Counted from the first letter of the stretch, positions 47,160-58,620 are shown. The stretch is 64,000 nt of DNA from Druceiella hillmani (GCA_039881145.1 JAYKKI010000090.1:6235501-6299500); one strand, 5' to 3'. Numbers and translations are program-made. Notes: a model not told the origin generated them from the letters alone.

Positions 47160-47660
47160 GGAGGCGTGCGTACTTTTTTATTCTCCTATACCTGAAAATT
47201 AATTTACATGGCACGTTTCATGATATTCCACAATAATTCAGTCACGACGCGAACATACGTCCGGGCGTCCGACCTCTCTATTATTACATTACGATATCAT
47301 AAACATTTTCGACACAAAGGCAATAAAAAAAATAACAAAAATCAACGGCCACGCTCCGCCGCTACTGTGCTACGTGATACATTTTAATTACTCCTGTGAC
47401 GAATACAATTTAGACGGGCGAAAAGTTTCTTGAATAGCGGCTACGGTATAAAAGTTTCGATCTTAATTTCACGCATTGAATAACATGGGGGTTATTATAT
47501 GTTTGTATAAGAATTAATTGCGCGTTAAACGAGGCTTATAAATAATAAGAATGACGGTTTTAATTAACACCGCTCGTTTTTGACGTGACATCAAGAGGGT
47601 TTTCCAATTTTCTCGTACTAGTAATTATGAGGACGTACAACATTCAATTTCGACTTTTAT
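47160..47660. promoter_or_regulatory. Unrepeated, less AT-rich patch downstream of the candidate promoter
   Basis: 'cgtccgggcgtccgacc', 'ggccacgctccgccgctac', 'taattgcgcgttaaacgagg' and 'ttaattaacaccgctcg' mix GC-rich blocks with homeodomain-like TAATTA cores. A canonical TATAAAAG at about 47449 reads on the plus strand. If the minus-strand promoter at 48.2 kb is real, this lies in its first intron, a common place for enhancers. Function is inferred. Confidence 0.3.
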
Positions 47661-48035
47661 ATTCTTATGTGTATGTTGTGTTTGAAAGTGTTTGAAAGTG
47701 TTTACCACGATTGAATCGACTTTGAATACCTTTTGTTTTCATAACAAGTAATTTATTTGTTACACTGTATCTATGGTAAACTATTGTTTATTGATCATCA
47801 AAATTACGATACGTAAGTTTTCTAACAATTCAACGCCGTGTAACTTATGAATGGAAATAAAAATCTGTAATATATCCTGAATCGGCTGTAAATGTTTTTT
47901 TAATTTAAGTTTTAATCAGAACGGTAAGGCAAAAAACAATAAGATATAATGAAACAAAATATATTCCATCGACAAAACATTCAAAAAATTTCTCAAAACA
48001 AAACAAAAAGTTTGAAAATAGTTAAGAAAGTTCAA

Positions 48036-48041
48036 ACTTAC
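48036..48041 (-). other. Candidate 5' splice site ending a non-coding first exon
   Basis: On the minus strand 'gcattt|gtaagt' gives a perfect GTAAGT donor. The candidate exon (about 48042-48170) has no ATG in its last part, so translation would begin in a later exon, which I could not find in the window. Confidence 0.4.
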
Positions 48042-48310
48042 AAATGCAACAAGTCTCGGTAACGGCACAGATTAACACACTCAATATTATAAGAATCGAC
48101 GAACAGCAGTAACAGTCACAAGAACTGACAGTCCAGCGATACCAGCTGGTGTGGTGTCACGCAATGAATAACGAACTTTTTAGCAGCGACCGGAGCTTAT
48201 ATAGCCGTGAGCGCCACGACGCCGCTTCTCCAGCGTAGATGCGCCGCGCGCCCCTCTACGCCGTAGCACACAAACTTCGCGGACGACCGTAGCAGGCAGT
48301 TCAAATTGTG
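48042..48310 (-). promoter_or_regulatory. Candidate core promoter and first exon of a minus-strand gene
   Basis: The most GC-rich stretch of the window's right half. On the minus strand 'gctatataagc' (TATA box at 48197-48203) is preceded by a GC-rich upstream region ('ggggcgcgcggcgcatc'). About 30-40 bp downstream, 'ttattcattgcg' may hold the start; 'ctgtcagttcttg', with the arthropod initiator TCAGT, lies about 75 bp downstream. A perfect GTAAGT donor follows at 48036-48041. The layout resembles TATA-containing insect genes with a short non-coding exon 1 and long intron, for example cuticle protein or developmental genes. The gene itself cannot be named. Confidence 0.5.
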
Positions 48311-48319
48311 GATAATATC

Positions 48320-49126
48320 ACGTTTTAATGGATATCTTTATCTAATATCTAATTTGATTGTGATATTTAACGTTGACGAGAAAACTATTATAAACGAGAA
48401 ACTATTAAAAACTATTATAAAACAATTTAAACCTACAATAAATTAAGAACAGTATTTCAGTGCTTTCTGATAAATTTAAATGAAATATAAATTAAGTAAT
48501 TTTATTTCATTCAATTAATTCTATTATTGTATTAAATTAAACCTAAAAAGGAATCTGACATGGGATCAATATACGGGATAAACATTTTAATTCAGATTTT
48601 AGAGACAATTTTGTTTCTCAGAGTAAGTTTTCACGTAAATTAATTGAAAGTTTGTGTTTGTCAGCGTTTGCTTGTTAATTATTAGTGTGGATATATTAGT
48701 GCGTTTTAGACATTTATTCCCAAAATATGGAAAATTAAATAATAACAATGTTTAAAAAACCTATATGTATATGCTGCCAAGTATAATATAGTGGTTGAAA
48801 ATGATTAATGTGAAAGTTTGGGGAAATAAAAATTTGTAAATGAATAGATTAAGAATCAGTCAGGCTTCGCAAAAAAATTTCAGTACCATTGCATTATATC
48901 AGTTAAGATAAATATCCTGCACTATAACAGCTTAAATAATTTATACTACCTATCACCATAATAAACGCTAATATAAATATTTACTGAATATAAGAGAATA
49001 ACCACGAAATGGGAAATAATTTGCCTTTCAAAAAGGCCGTTTTTAAATTAACCAAAAATATAAGTTATTCATTTAATAGTTTCGTTAATGAAATCAATTT
49101 CTTTTAGCTCCAAATATATGCACCAG
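48320..49126. other. AT-rich spacer, no feature seen
   Basis: Lies upstream of the candidate minus-strand promoter. Nothing recognised. Confidence 0.45.
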
Positions 49127-49189
49127 ATATATATATATATATATATATATACGTATATATATATATATATATATATATACGTATATATA
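49127..49189. repeat. (TA)n microsatellite with two 'acgta' interruptions
   Basis: TA run with 'tatacgtata' twice. It creates an IYIYIY run in the short frame 49088-49273, which is not a gene. Confidence 0.96.
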
Positions 49190-49393
49190 AAACATATTTT
49201 CAAACCAATTATTTCGATCTCATTTTCTAGCGACAATTTTGCACTCAATAATATGGTTATTTCATATTTTTAATTTTTATACTACGTTTTAATTAAATAT
49301 TCTTACATATATACTCCACATTCTTTAAAATTTTCAAGAAGTGGATAATTTAAAAAAATACATAATATTTTGTTTTAGAATGGAGTGAATATT

Positions 49394-49591
49394 TAATATA
49401 TTTGGCGTTAATTTTGTAGAAATTCATTACTCACAATTAAATGAAACTATATGATGTAGTATCATTTCTACTTTCTTTAAGTTCTTTACCACCACCTAGG
49501 TTTCGTTGTATTGCAACATCATTACAACATGTGGTAAAGAACTTAAAGAAAGTAGAAATAATACTACATCACGTAGTTTCATTTAATTGTG
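49394..49591 (+). mobile_element. Fold-back element family F, ~197-bp copy
   Basis: Flanked by 'ggagtgaatatt' at 49382-49393 and 49591-49602 (the terminal g is shared with the element). Starts 'taatatatttggcgttaat', then 'tttgtagaaattcattact', then a palindrome at 49432-49591 with 61-bp arms (three mismatches) and a 38-nt loop. The leading ~38 bp has no inverted partner at the other end, so the termini are asymmetric. No coding capacity. Confidence 0.88.
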
Positions 49592-49604
49592 GAGTGAATA
49601 TTAT

Positions 49605-50085
49605 TTGATTATTATACCTATTTGATTTATACTTAAACCGCGTTATATTTCTAGTGCTTAAATTAACCGTTTAAGATTTCAAAAGGCTGTGTTAAGAAGC
49701 CAAACATATACATAGCATTTATGATCCATATATGATACATTTTTACCAATTTTGAAGCGAAAAACTCATAAGGAAAATTTCATATAATGAATATGTAGTA
49801 TATTTTCCTTTCAAAAGAACGACCCGCTGTAAGGGAATCTCATGAAAAAATATGCTTATAATAAACCTGACCACATCCAAGAACAGTTTGACCAAATGAG
49901 CTTAGCAATAATTTGTCAACCAAAACCTGGCACTCCCATTAAAGTGTCACTCGATGTCACCAATATCGTTTAAAGCCAAGGTTTTTATAATATTAATGAT
50001 TTATTTTAATTTTTTATATCATATTTAGCGATTTATTTTCCATAGCAGCAATTCCCTCCCTCACCGAATATTTTTGCAAGAGCAT
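49605..50085. other. Spacer, no feature seen
   Basis: 'gcactcccattaaagtgtca' near 49930 is an isolated less AT-rich stretch. No gene. Confidence 0.4.
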
Positions 50086-50089
50086 GACA

Positions 50090-50345
50090 ATTTTTGAGAA
50101 AAACTAAGCAACAATACATATGCACTTTTTTCGTGACAAAAGCTAAGTAATTATGTATTTACTAGTTGTACATGAGAGAAGCCAAATAACATTATGCATT
50201 TATACTAGGTTCTTGAGAAAAGCTGAATAACTAAACATTTACGTAAGAAAATCTAAGTAACGATGAATTTATACTTTTTTCTGGAGAAAAACTAATTAAC
50301 GATACATTTACACTTTGATCGTGAGAAAAACTAAATAACATCATA
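50090..50345 (+). repeat. Degenerate ~50-60-bp tandem repeat, about 5 units
   Basis: Units follow 'gagaaaaactaa.taac.at' then 'acatttatactttttt.gtg'. Anchors 'gagaaaaactaa' or variants appear near 50096, 50138, 50175, 50216, 50284 and 50321. The units are strongly diverged. Confidence 0.75.
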
Positions 50346-50980
50346 TTTATACTGATCAAATGCGAGTCTGTCTCGCTTATCCAGAGTTCCGTGCCTCGTT
50401 TGAAGTTAAATTATTTCACTTATCGTATATCATCATAAGTACACTCCCTAGTGCAATACATATTTAAAAATACCTGGTAGAATTGAGAAGGGGGAATAAA
50501 TATATTAACGTGAATATCCCAAAAACCATGGTATTTAGATTCATCGTTATAGTTATACCACGATGTTTGCGTAGATTTCAAAAAGAATGTTATTTCATAA
50601 TTTTAGGTTCATTAATTATGGAAATACAAGGACAGGGCATATTTATTTTTGCATATTTTAGTATCTCTCTAAAGACATACTATTCGAGATAAAAAAATAC
50701 ATGATATTTTTTGAAACCCTTATCATTAGCTCCTTCAAACAATACATGTGGAATTAAAAAAAAAATAATGTTTAATTTGCCCCCTACCCCAAAAATTTCT
50801 AAATAAATATATTTGAGTTTAACTATTGATATATGTGTCGGTTAATATGCTTTCTTAATACTCCGTATTTAAATTTTCTACTTCAAACAGCTTCTGAGAA
50901 AAACGGCTGTGAGAGACGGACACACGGATACGTCAAGTGATCTTATGATAGTTCAGTATTACCTTTTATGTAAGGAAACT
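50345..50980 (+). repeat. Dispersed repeat copy (shares parts with 9.7, 53.0 and 61 kb)
   Basis: Head 'caaatgcgagtctgtctcgc', 'gttccgtgcctcgtttgaag'; middle 'cgttatagttataccac', 'gcatattttagtatctctct', 'ttttttgaaacccttatc'; tail 'gagacggacacacggatacg'. The same order recurs, more diverged, from about 52995 to 54150. The 69- and 63-codon frames here (50483-50692, 50909-51100) belong to the repeat. Confidence 0.7.
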
Positions 50981-51437
50981 TCAAGAAGCAGAGTTTTTAA
51001 ATATAACAGCCCACTTGTATCAAAAGTTCCGTATAGAAATAAGCTTTACGTATATAAAAAACAACATAAAAGAACAAATAAAAAACAACACAAATTTTAA
51101 TACCGATGAAATGAAATGATTACAACACATTTACGAAAAAGTTTACTGAAAAAGTAATAAATACATTTGTAACAACTTGATTTCGAATTCAAGTATTTAA
51201 TAAATGTTATTACTGTTCCGATTCTGTTATTTTTTCCCAATTCGTCACTTAATATCCCATGGAGTAAGAAATGTAGGTAATCATACATATAAGGTTGTTA
51301 TATTTTAATTAAGATCAATCCCACTTTTTTCCATTCAAGTTCACATAAATGTGATAAATATACGCAGATTTCAAAATTTACAAAATAATTATGATCAAAA
51401 TCCGTAGCAATATTTATTTCTCTAAAGTCCCGATTAT

Positions 51438-52336
51438 TTGTTTTTGTTTGAAATGCTTACGCGTATTTATTTGATTTGATTTGCCGAAGTTATCCATCGT
51501 GTTCTTAATAATTAAATAAAGAATTGAATTGAATTAAAAAAAAGAGTGCTAGTAACCTTTACGCGGTTGATATAAAACTTATTTGACTGTGTCGTATATT
51601 TTTGTGTCTAAATATCTAGTATATTCCTTACATTATTATTTTTGTTTGAAATGCTTACGCGAATTCATTTGATTTGATTTGCCGATGTTATCCTTCGTGT
51701 TCTTTATGATGACGTAATGAATTAAATTGAATTAAAAAAAAAAGAGTGAGAATAACCTTTACGCGGTTGATATAAAACTTATTTGACTGTGTCGTATATT
51801 TTTGCATCTAAATATCTAGTATATTCCTTACATTATTATTTTTGTTTGAAATGCTTACGTGAATTCATTTGATTTGATTTGCCGATGTTATCTTTCGTGT
51901 TCTTTATGATGACGTAAAGAATTAAATTGAATTAAAAAAAAAGAGTGAGAATAACCTTTACGCGGTTGATATAAAACTTATTTGACTGTGTCGTATATTT
52001 TTGCGTCTAAATATCTAGTATATTCCTTACATTATTATTTTTGTTTGAAATGCTTACGCTAATTCATTTGATTTGATTTGCTGATGTTACCCTTCGTGTT
52101 CTTTATGATGACGTAAAGAATTAAATTGAATTTAAAAAAAAAGAGTGAGAATAACCTTTACGCGGTTGATATAAAACTTATTTGACTGTGTCGTATATTT
52201 TTGCGTCTAAATATCTAGTATATTCCTTACATTATTATTTTTGTTTGAAATGCTTACGCGAATTCATTTGATTTGATTTGCCGATGTTATCCTTCGTGTT
52301 CTTAATGACAAAATAAAGAATTAAATGAATTAAAAA
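51438..52336 (+). repeat. ~200-bp satellite, about 4.5 units
   Basis: 'aaatgcttacg' starts at 51451, 51649, 51849, 52048 and 52248, giving periods of 198-200 bp. Each unit carries 'ttgatttgatttgccgatgt', 'ccttcgtgttcttta', 'aaaagagtgagaataacc', 'tttacgcggttgatataaaa', 'ttgactgtgtcgtatat' and 'tatctagtatattccttac'. The central units are nearly identical; the first is the most diverged and the last is truncated after 'gaattaaatgaatt'. The period is in the range of insect satellites and nucleosome repeats. Confidence 0.95.
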
Positions 52337-52339
52337 ATA

Positions 52340-52990
52340 TATATAACAGTGTATATAACACATATATCTATATGTGACTTAAGAAACGAAATTACTCACG
52401 AAATTCTATAGTCAGTCGATGCTTTCAAATACCGGAAACTGCGTAAGCAAACTATAATAAATTTACTGACCGATACTTCCGTGCGAAAAAATATTTGAGC
52501 TAATCTCAAGTCGCGCCTAAAGAAGTTTTACTTCAAAAATAGATACATAGATTCAAAATTTCCTGTCACTGGTTTAAATCGGTAACATTATAAACAAAAT
52601 ACGGAAGTTATATGACATCTAAACATATTTTTCCATTTATTGAAACAATGTACCTTAAAAGTACTAGCTTTATTATTACAAATACCTAAAAATATTGAAA
52701 GCTTCCAAACTAATCCTGAATTTTTGACACGCTATACGTCTAATAAAAAAATATTGTATATAAAGACCATTATGTTGAAAATACTTTTCAGTTGTATTAA
52801 GGATATACACATACTTAATTTATTTTTAAATCTTATGAAGTATAATTTCGCATGCAACAGAAGCATTCGCTTATTAATTTGGATCTAAATGGATGGAACT
52901 GATCAGTTATAGAAATCAATAGTCGCTTATAGTATGAACTAATGTATGAAAGAAATTCAAAGAATTTCGGATGCAAAAACATATGGTACT
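52340..52990. other. AT-rich spacer, no supported gene
   Basis: The 82-codon frame at 52640-52888 is unrecognised and AT-driven. Confidence 0.4.
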
Positions 52991-53164
52991 TTAACAAATA
53001 GCTCAAGTGCGAGTCTGAATCGAGTATCGAGGTGCCTCTTTTGAAGTGAAACTATTGATTATAAGTAATCTATACATATAACAAAACTGTAGTATTGGCG
53101 TATTTATATATTGAAAATATTTACGAAAAAATTACTTAGGGGGACATAACAAAAGCAATAATAC

Positions 53165-53272
53165 ACTATTTTTATGGAACGAAGTTCCTTATCGCACGAT
53201 ACACACTTGGCAAATAGGAGCAAGCCCGAAAAAGTGTAAGATTTCGACCGACACTTTTGCTACAGTATAAGC
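53165..53272 (-). repeat. Dispersed repeat copy, inverted partner of 8785-8890
   Basis: 'ggaacgaagttccttatcg', 'cgatacacacttggcaaata', 'aaaagtgtaagatttcgacc' and 'cacttttgctacagta' are the reverse complement of the 8.8-kb copy with scattered changes. Confidence 0.82.
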
Positions 53273-54072
53273 GTTTGCGTGTTTATACGTGTATGTCAAT
53301 GTATGGGAATATTACTAGAGTATAGACGTGCGGCGTGTGCATCAGCTGTATTCGTTTAAGCGTGTGTGTTTATCCGTCCGCGCCATAGTACTCTTAACCC
53401 CTACTCACTTCACGTTCTTTTTTTTAAATTTTTTCTGTTTCTTCGTTTATTTGTTTGTTCGTACGTTCGTAAAAAATAATAATTCTGTTCAAATGAGGTT
53501 TCTGAAAAAGGATAGGAGTTAACTTGGAGTAATATTTAGCTTCGATCAGAAGATACGTGAATTTAACATGTTCAAAAAGTTATTTACGTTGCGTTTATAC
53601 TATGAATTTTTTAGCGCTATAAATATTTATAAACACCTAGTATAATATAGTAAGAGGGTGTTAACAAACATATTATCGCGAATATCTCAAAAACTACAAC
53701 ATCCAGAATTATCGTTATAGTTTTCCTACATCCTCCGTGTAGGAGTAAAATCTTGTTCTTTTTATTATTTTAGGGGTAGAACTTTCAGAAAAAAGGGGTT
53801 AGGGAAAATATTTTTATGCATATTTTTCAATGTATTTCTGAAAATATACTACTTAGCATTTCAAAAGAAATATTTTTGAAACCTTTATAGCAAACGATAT
53901 TATTCTTCATTTTTTTCTGCACTTATTAGATTCTATATAAGTTTTTTTTAAGGTTGACGGAATGGCGAGTTATACGCGAATTAACATTTTATTTAATGTT
54001 TTATTACAACGCCACATTTAAAATTTCTTACGCAAGTGGTTCTTGATGAGCTTGTAACAGACGGTCAGAATC

Positions 54073-54105
54073 AATATTAATCACGTACCCTACGTGATTA
54101 ATATT
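54073..54105. repeat. Perfect 33-bp hairpin (15-bp arms, 3-nt loop)
   Basis: 'aatattaatcacgta', 'ccc', 'tacgtgattaatatt'. Confidence 0.88.
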
Positions 54106-54437
54106 ATAAAAGTTCTGTTTTTCCTTTTGAGATAAGGAAACCTAAGAATAAGAATGGTCGACAGAAATGCGGCGTAGAGGAAATTGTGATTGTAAAAATG
54201 AAGAAAAGGATATTTTTAAGGGTCTTAAAGGGTAAAACGATTAATACCATAAACTAAATTAAATTTCCGTGTGGTTCTAGTCCTAGTCTCCTTATAAAAG
54301 CTCTCGAGTTAAAAGATTGAACATCTGAAAATCTATTTACAATCCTTTTGAGCAATATCAGTGGTAACGAGGTCAAAGCATGATAACGAATCTCGACAGG
54401 CTACACAAATCCTACATTATAAGGTAAACGAGCTTTA

Positions 54438-54608
54438 AAAACTTTGAGACAACTACAGCCAAGAGAGATAGAATCCTTTCCCTGTACTTTCGTTGCCTTA
54501 ATAAAAACCAGCCGTTAAATATAAAACGTTTAGACAACTACAGCCAAGATAGATGGCATCCTTTCCCTGTATTTTCGTTGCCTTAATAAAAACCAGTCAT
54601 TAGATTTG
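54438..54608 (+). repeat. 85-bp tandem duplication, 2 units
   Basis: 'gacaactacagccaagagag' starts at 54448 and recurs at 54533. Both are followed by 'atcctttccctgta.tttcg' and 'ttgccttaataaaaaccag'. A few substitutions separate them. Confidence 0.93.
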
Positions 54609-54609
54609 A

Positions 54610-55925
54610 ATAGAATTAGCATATTTAAAAAGTAGATAATAAGAAATGTTTTTCAAAACATATTGTACTGTTATACAAATAGTATAATAGCCACTTAATG
54701 TGAATTTTTTCGGATATTTCACACTCGTGTTTGAAAAATTATAGGGGGACCAAATACTGCATGTCATTCGTTTTGCCGGTGATATCTAGACGCACAGTAG
54801 TGTAAAGAAGGTTCAGAAAAGAATGGAGGACTGACCCTAACCGTGTGTACATTCAAGTTGCTTTAGACTCCCCAATACTTCAGAATCTATTTGAGCGACA
54901 AAGTTACAATTTTTTTGTGTTTATTACAGCCCACTCAGTTACACAGAATCCATAATTTGGTAAAAGAACCTAAGGTATCATATCTCCCGAGGTATCGTCC
55001 CAAAATAGCTACTTTTAACACCGATTGATTCACAAACTCACTCGCCAGAAACATAAATCTCTTCCAGTTGACTTTAAAACGTGAAATTTGACCTGAAATT
55101 AGATCGTTGGTCATATATAAAAGAAACATTAATTATATGCAATTGGAAAATAGCCTATTGTGTATGGATAATAGTCAAAATTAAAGACAATTTTTCGGTT
55201 TGGTCACTTTAATGCATGAAATATGAAACGAGAATGACTGTCCGCAATTTTCATATATAGATTATAATTTTTTTTCAATATTATTCACATTAAAAATCGG
55301 GATTATAATAAATAATTATGTTAGAAAGAAAAAATATCTAACCATTGACAATGAAAATAAGAAAAGTCCAAAGGAAAATCAGCTTCATTTCTATTATTAA
55401 ATAGATACTAGATGTTAGAAATGTCTACAAAAAAGTACGGAAAAATACAATAAATTACATGAAATAACCGTTTAAGAAATATTGTGTTGAATAAATAAAT
55501 CAAGCTTATATTTTCCTGCATGTTCGTATGAAAATTCCTTCTTTATTTGTTATAAATAGGCAAGGTAGATGAACATCATATAAATGTCGTTTATAATACA
55601 GAGTTACGTCACGCTCCCGGCTACTACAGACGTATCTCTCTAATAAACAGAAAAATAAAGAAAAACTCACTATTTTACGGACTTAATGATAAAGTGAATA
55701 TATCTTAGTAATTGTACATTGTAAATAAATTTCTGATTATTACTTAATTAATAACGGCTGCCAAATCTTCATCAACAATAAATAATATTACATTAACGAA
55801 GAAAAAAATTCGAAACTTCCAACTTTCTGTGACACATCCAAATTATTATTTTCATTTGTTTACCAAATCGGCGAATAAAAGTTGCATAAGTTAATAATGA
55901 AATAGACCGTATTTTTACGAGTATA
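54610..55925. other. AT-rich spacer, no supported gene
   Basis: A 64-codon minus frame (54935-55129) is unrecognised. 'gagttacgtcacgctcccgg' near 55601 contains a CRE-like TGACGT on the opposite strand, isolated. Confidence 0.4.
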
Positions 55926-55929
55926 CGAA

Positions 55930-56006
55930 GACCTTCATGCTAAAGCTTTTACGTAGCAAGTACAGTAGACCTTCATGCTAAAGCTTTTACGTAGCAAGTG
56001 CGGTGT
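55930..56006 (+). repeat. 38-bp tandem duplication, 2 units
   Basis: 'accttcatgctaaagctttt' plus 'acgtagcaagt' starts at 55931 and 55969, identical over about 31 bp. Confidence 0.94.
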
Positions 56007-56520
56007 CGAAAATAACTTGAAGATGGATTCGGCAAAGAATTTAATCGGCACGCGCTGACGGAAAAAATTACGGAAAAGGATATCTTTATCGAAAAGGCCG
56101 GTTATATTTAGCGTTTTAGAATTAAATACTTAATTATTAACTTTAATTTAATAGAAAGAAAAAAGGTGATTATTAAAGAAGTCTTAGAAAATCTAATTCT
56201 GCATTTAAAAAAAGTGAAAGCAATTATATTCTATTTAATTTCACTTTAAACTTATCCTGTTTATGAAGAATTAGTTAGAGTGGAATTAAATAGAGCACCA
56301 GGTAAAAAAGAAAAGAAAATACCGATTCTTAATTAAATTAATTTTACTTAAAGATAAAGGAATAATTGACGTAAAATTATTTAATTCGTCTATTGTTTAT
56401 TGCTGATATTTGAATAAATTTAGCAAAGTATTTAATAAAAACTCTAACCTTCTAACGAACACCTAAGTTTGTAAATTTAACCGATTTTATTAACTCAATA
56501 TCAAACAAAATATTTCTTAA

Positions 56521-56700
56521 CTAGCTGACCCGTGCGAAGTCTTCGCACTATATCGCCATCTAGCGTGTTCCAAGTATACAATTTGGCTAAGATATTTGAT
56601 GTGTCGCCCACAGATGGCGCTGATGCCAATTGTTATAAAAATTAATTTTGTTATTAACAAAAATATTTTTTTCGAATTTTTTTATATTTTTCGCCCAAAG
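56521..56700 (-). mobile_element. Helitron 3' end (element on minus strand; other end not found)
   Basis: Read on the minus strand, the end is 'gtgcgaag', one base, 'cttcgcac' hairpin, then 'gggtcagctag' before a T. This is the same terminal signature as at 20.2 and 41.3 kb, with a one-base-longer stem. The body ('catctagcgtgttcc', 'cacagatggcgctgatgcc') differs from those copies, so it is another family or a chimera. The 5' TC end could not be placed; the end coordinate is approximate. Confidence 0.7.
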
Positions 56701-56809
56701 TAGAAAACATAAGCTTTAAGTGGGTATTTTTTTATTTTTTTTATTGCAGTAGTTAAAGAGATCGAGCCGCTCGACCAAAAAACACCTTTTAGAAATAATA
56801 TATTTAGAT

Positions 56810-56885
56810 TAGATATTTCTATATTAAGAAATATATAATAATAATAATATATTATCATATTATTATTATTATTATTATTTTATAC
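56810..56885. repeat. AAT/ATT-rich inverted low-complexity tract
   Basis: 'aatataataataataatata' is followed by its inverted partner 'atattattattattattatt', a natural hairpin. Confidence 0.85.
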
Positions 56886-56989
56886 TATAATTAAACGGTC
56901 TTGTCTGTCGTGACGTTCTTGTTCTTGGTTATGATTATCATGTACTCTCAGGGACTGATGTAACCTGCCTCAAGATTTCTTGTCATTAC

Positions 56990-57418
56990 TCTTTTTTTCA
57001 TCAGTCTAGTGTACTCGTACAAGGGCTCGCCTACAGAAGATTGATCTAGTCAGTCCATCAAATGAGTCTGGTCAGTCCATCGTTTTGATCTGGTCAGTTC
57101 ATCGTTTGTGTGAGCGCTCGGTGAAGCTCTAGCTTTCACTCCGCCCTGAGATATAGCCAAAGAATTTGAGTACCCGAGATTGCATCCAGCTCAATAGTTA
57201 CTACTTTATGTTGAGGATGTTTCCAGTAGTCTTTTCTGGTATCACATCTCGAGGGTTTATATCTTCTTCTTCTCGTTTTCTCGAAGTGTCCACGTCTCTG
57301 AAGCGTACTGAAATAAGGATAACACAAGAACTCGTACAATACAGATTTTAGTGATCTTGATGATATTTAGGTTCTTCCATATTTTATTTATCTGCTGAAG
57401 TGTAGTTCTAGCTTGGTT
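56990..57418 (-). pseudogene. LINE (endonuclease/reverse-transcriptase type) C-terminal relic
   Basis: On the minus strand, a frame reads NQARTTLQQINKIWKN and LVLSLFQYASETWTLRENEK before a stop near 57291-57300. The R..L..I.KIWK and the LYG-x-ETWTL block are hallmarks of the region after the reverse-transcriptase domain in RTE/'craniofacial-like' insect LINEs; here Y-A-S-E-T-W-T-L replaces the usual Y-G-x-E-T-W-T-L. Beyond it, in shifting frames, 'cctggagatg'-like and '..DQ...' sequence continues to about 57000, with stops and frameshifts. This is a dead fragment with no endonuclease or catalytic YADD region in view. The 67-codon frame at 57136-57339 is an out-of-frame shadow. Confidence 0.75.
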
Positions 57419-57502
57419 CAATAATTAACTTTTTATTTCGATAAGAAGGTAAATAACATAATAAATATAAAGAAATATGCACGAGTGTACAATATAGTCA
57501 TT

Positions 57503-57506
<4 letters not shown>

Positions 57507-57549
<43 letters not shown>

Positions 57550-57553
57550 TATA
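57507..57553. repeat. (TA)n microsatellite
   Basis: About 22 TA units. Confidence 0.97.
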
Positions 57554-57559
57554 GCGTAA

Positions 57560-58620
57560 AAATAAAATTAGGTCACGAAAAAATCTCTTTTTCCATAATT
57601 GTACATGGAAGATTTAGCAATCTTGTTATATTTATAAAGTTCTGGAAATTAAAAGATTTAATGAAATATTAAAAATTTGCTTCAAACTGCGAATCATAAT
57701 TTTGAAATAATAAAATATAAATGGTGAAACTAAATTTTACAAATTTGATTGGCAACTAATATACCCGTTAAATTTTCCAGCGATTTCAAAAATGCTGTAG
57801 AAACTTTCCGACAATTTTAGGTAGGGTTTTTAAATAGTGTGGTATGTCATATTTTGTTCAGTCAGCAATAGAGTTTTGACAAGACAGGAACAAACAAAAT
57901 GTGGAAATTTCATGAAAAAAACTCTCTCAGCTCTTTTGGTTTATGACTTTCGTTTAGTGTAAAGATGGAGCAAAGTAAGACCCAACTTATTACACAACGA
58001 TGGGTGAAGGTGTACTATCCCACGACACAACCAATTATTTAGTTCCATAATTCAAAAGAGGAAATTTTGATCTCTCCAGTAATACTAACTGAAATAATGA
58101 TAACTCTTGTATTCCAATTATAATTACTCCTATACTATATTCAGAAACTTCAAAAAGCCTTATTTAATTAGATTCCAGGCTAAGGTTGCCTTATCTGGTA
58201 AAGCTACACTTAGGTTTCCACACTATAATCGAAAATCGGCATCATGCTTTAGGGAGAAAGTGGAAATATTATATTTGGCTACCAGATGAGCCAATGTTTA
58301 TAAACTGGAATCACTGGTTTATTTGTTGCTAACCTAATATAATTATAAAATATATTGAAGAAAATAAAATGACATTTTCAAAAAAATGTACCATCTTTAA
58401 TGTAAAATAATGGCAAGCTAAAGAAATTGTCAGAGAGGATAATTATGAGGTTAATTTAATTTGAACAGGCGATGCTAAACAATTATATTCTTAAACCTTC
58501 GTAATGCCATTAAGAAAAATGCTGTCCGCCCTTCCTGTTTAATGTCAAGACTTATTTTGAATAATGTATTAATCTAGCTTTCTTTTCTTACAATGTCATA
58601 AACTCGGAAATAAAATGTTT
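57560..58620. other. AT-rich spacer, no supported gene
   Basis: The 60-codon frame at 58107-58289 is unrecognised. A slightly less AT-rich patch at 58180-58290 has no other support. Confidence 0.4.

Larger units (their letters stand above)
52995..54150 (+). repeat. Dispersed repeat copy, old, with an inverted unrelated repeat inside
   Basis: Head 'caagtgcgagtctgaatcg', middle 'cgcgaatatctcaaaaac' and 'ttatcgttatagttttcc', tail 'gtaacagacggtcagaatc' parallel 50345-50980. The inverted partner of the 8.8-kb repeat lies inside at 53165-53272. A perfect 15-bp-arm hairpin lies at 54073-54105. Confidence 0.65.

Noticed and set aside
51438..52336. CRISPR-like array
   Set aside because: The unit is ~200 bp and the whole unit is repeated, with no short repeat/unique spacer structure; the genome is eukaryotic.
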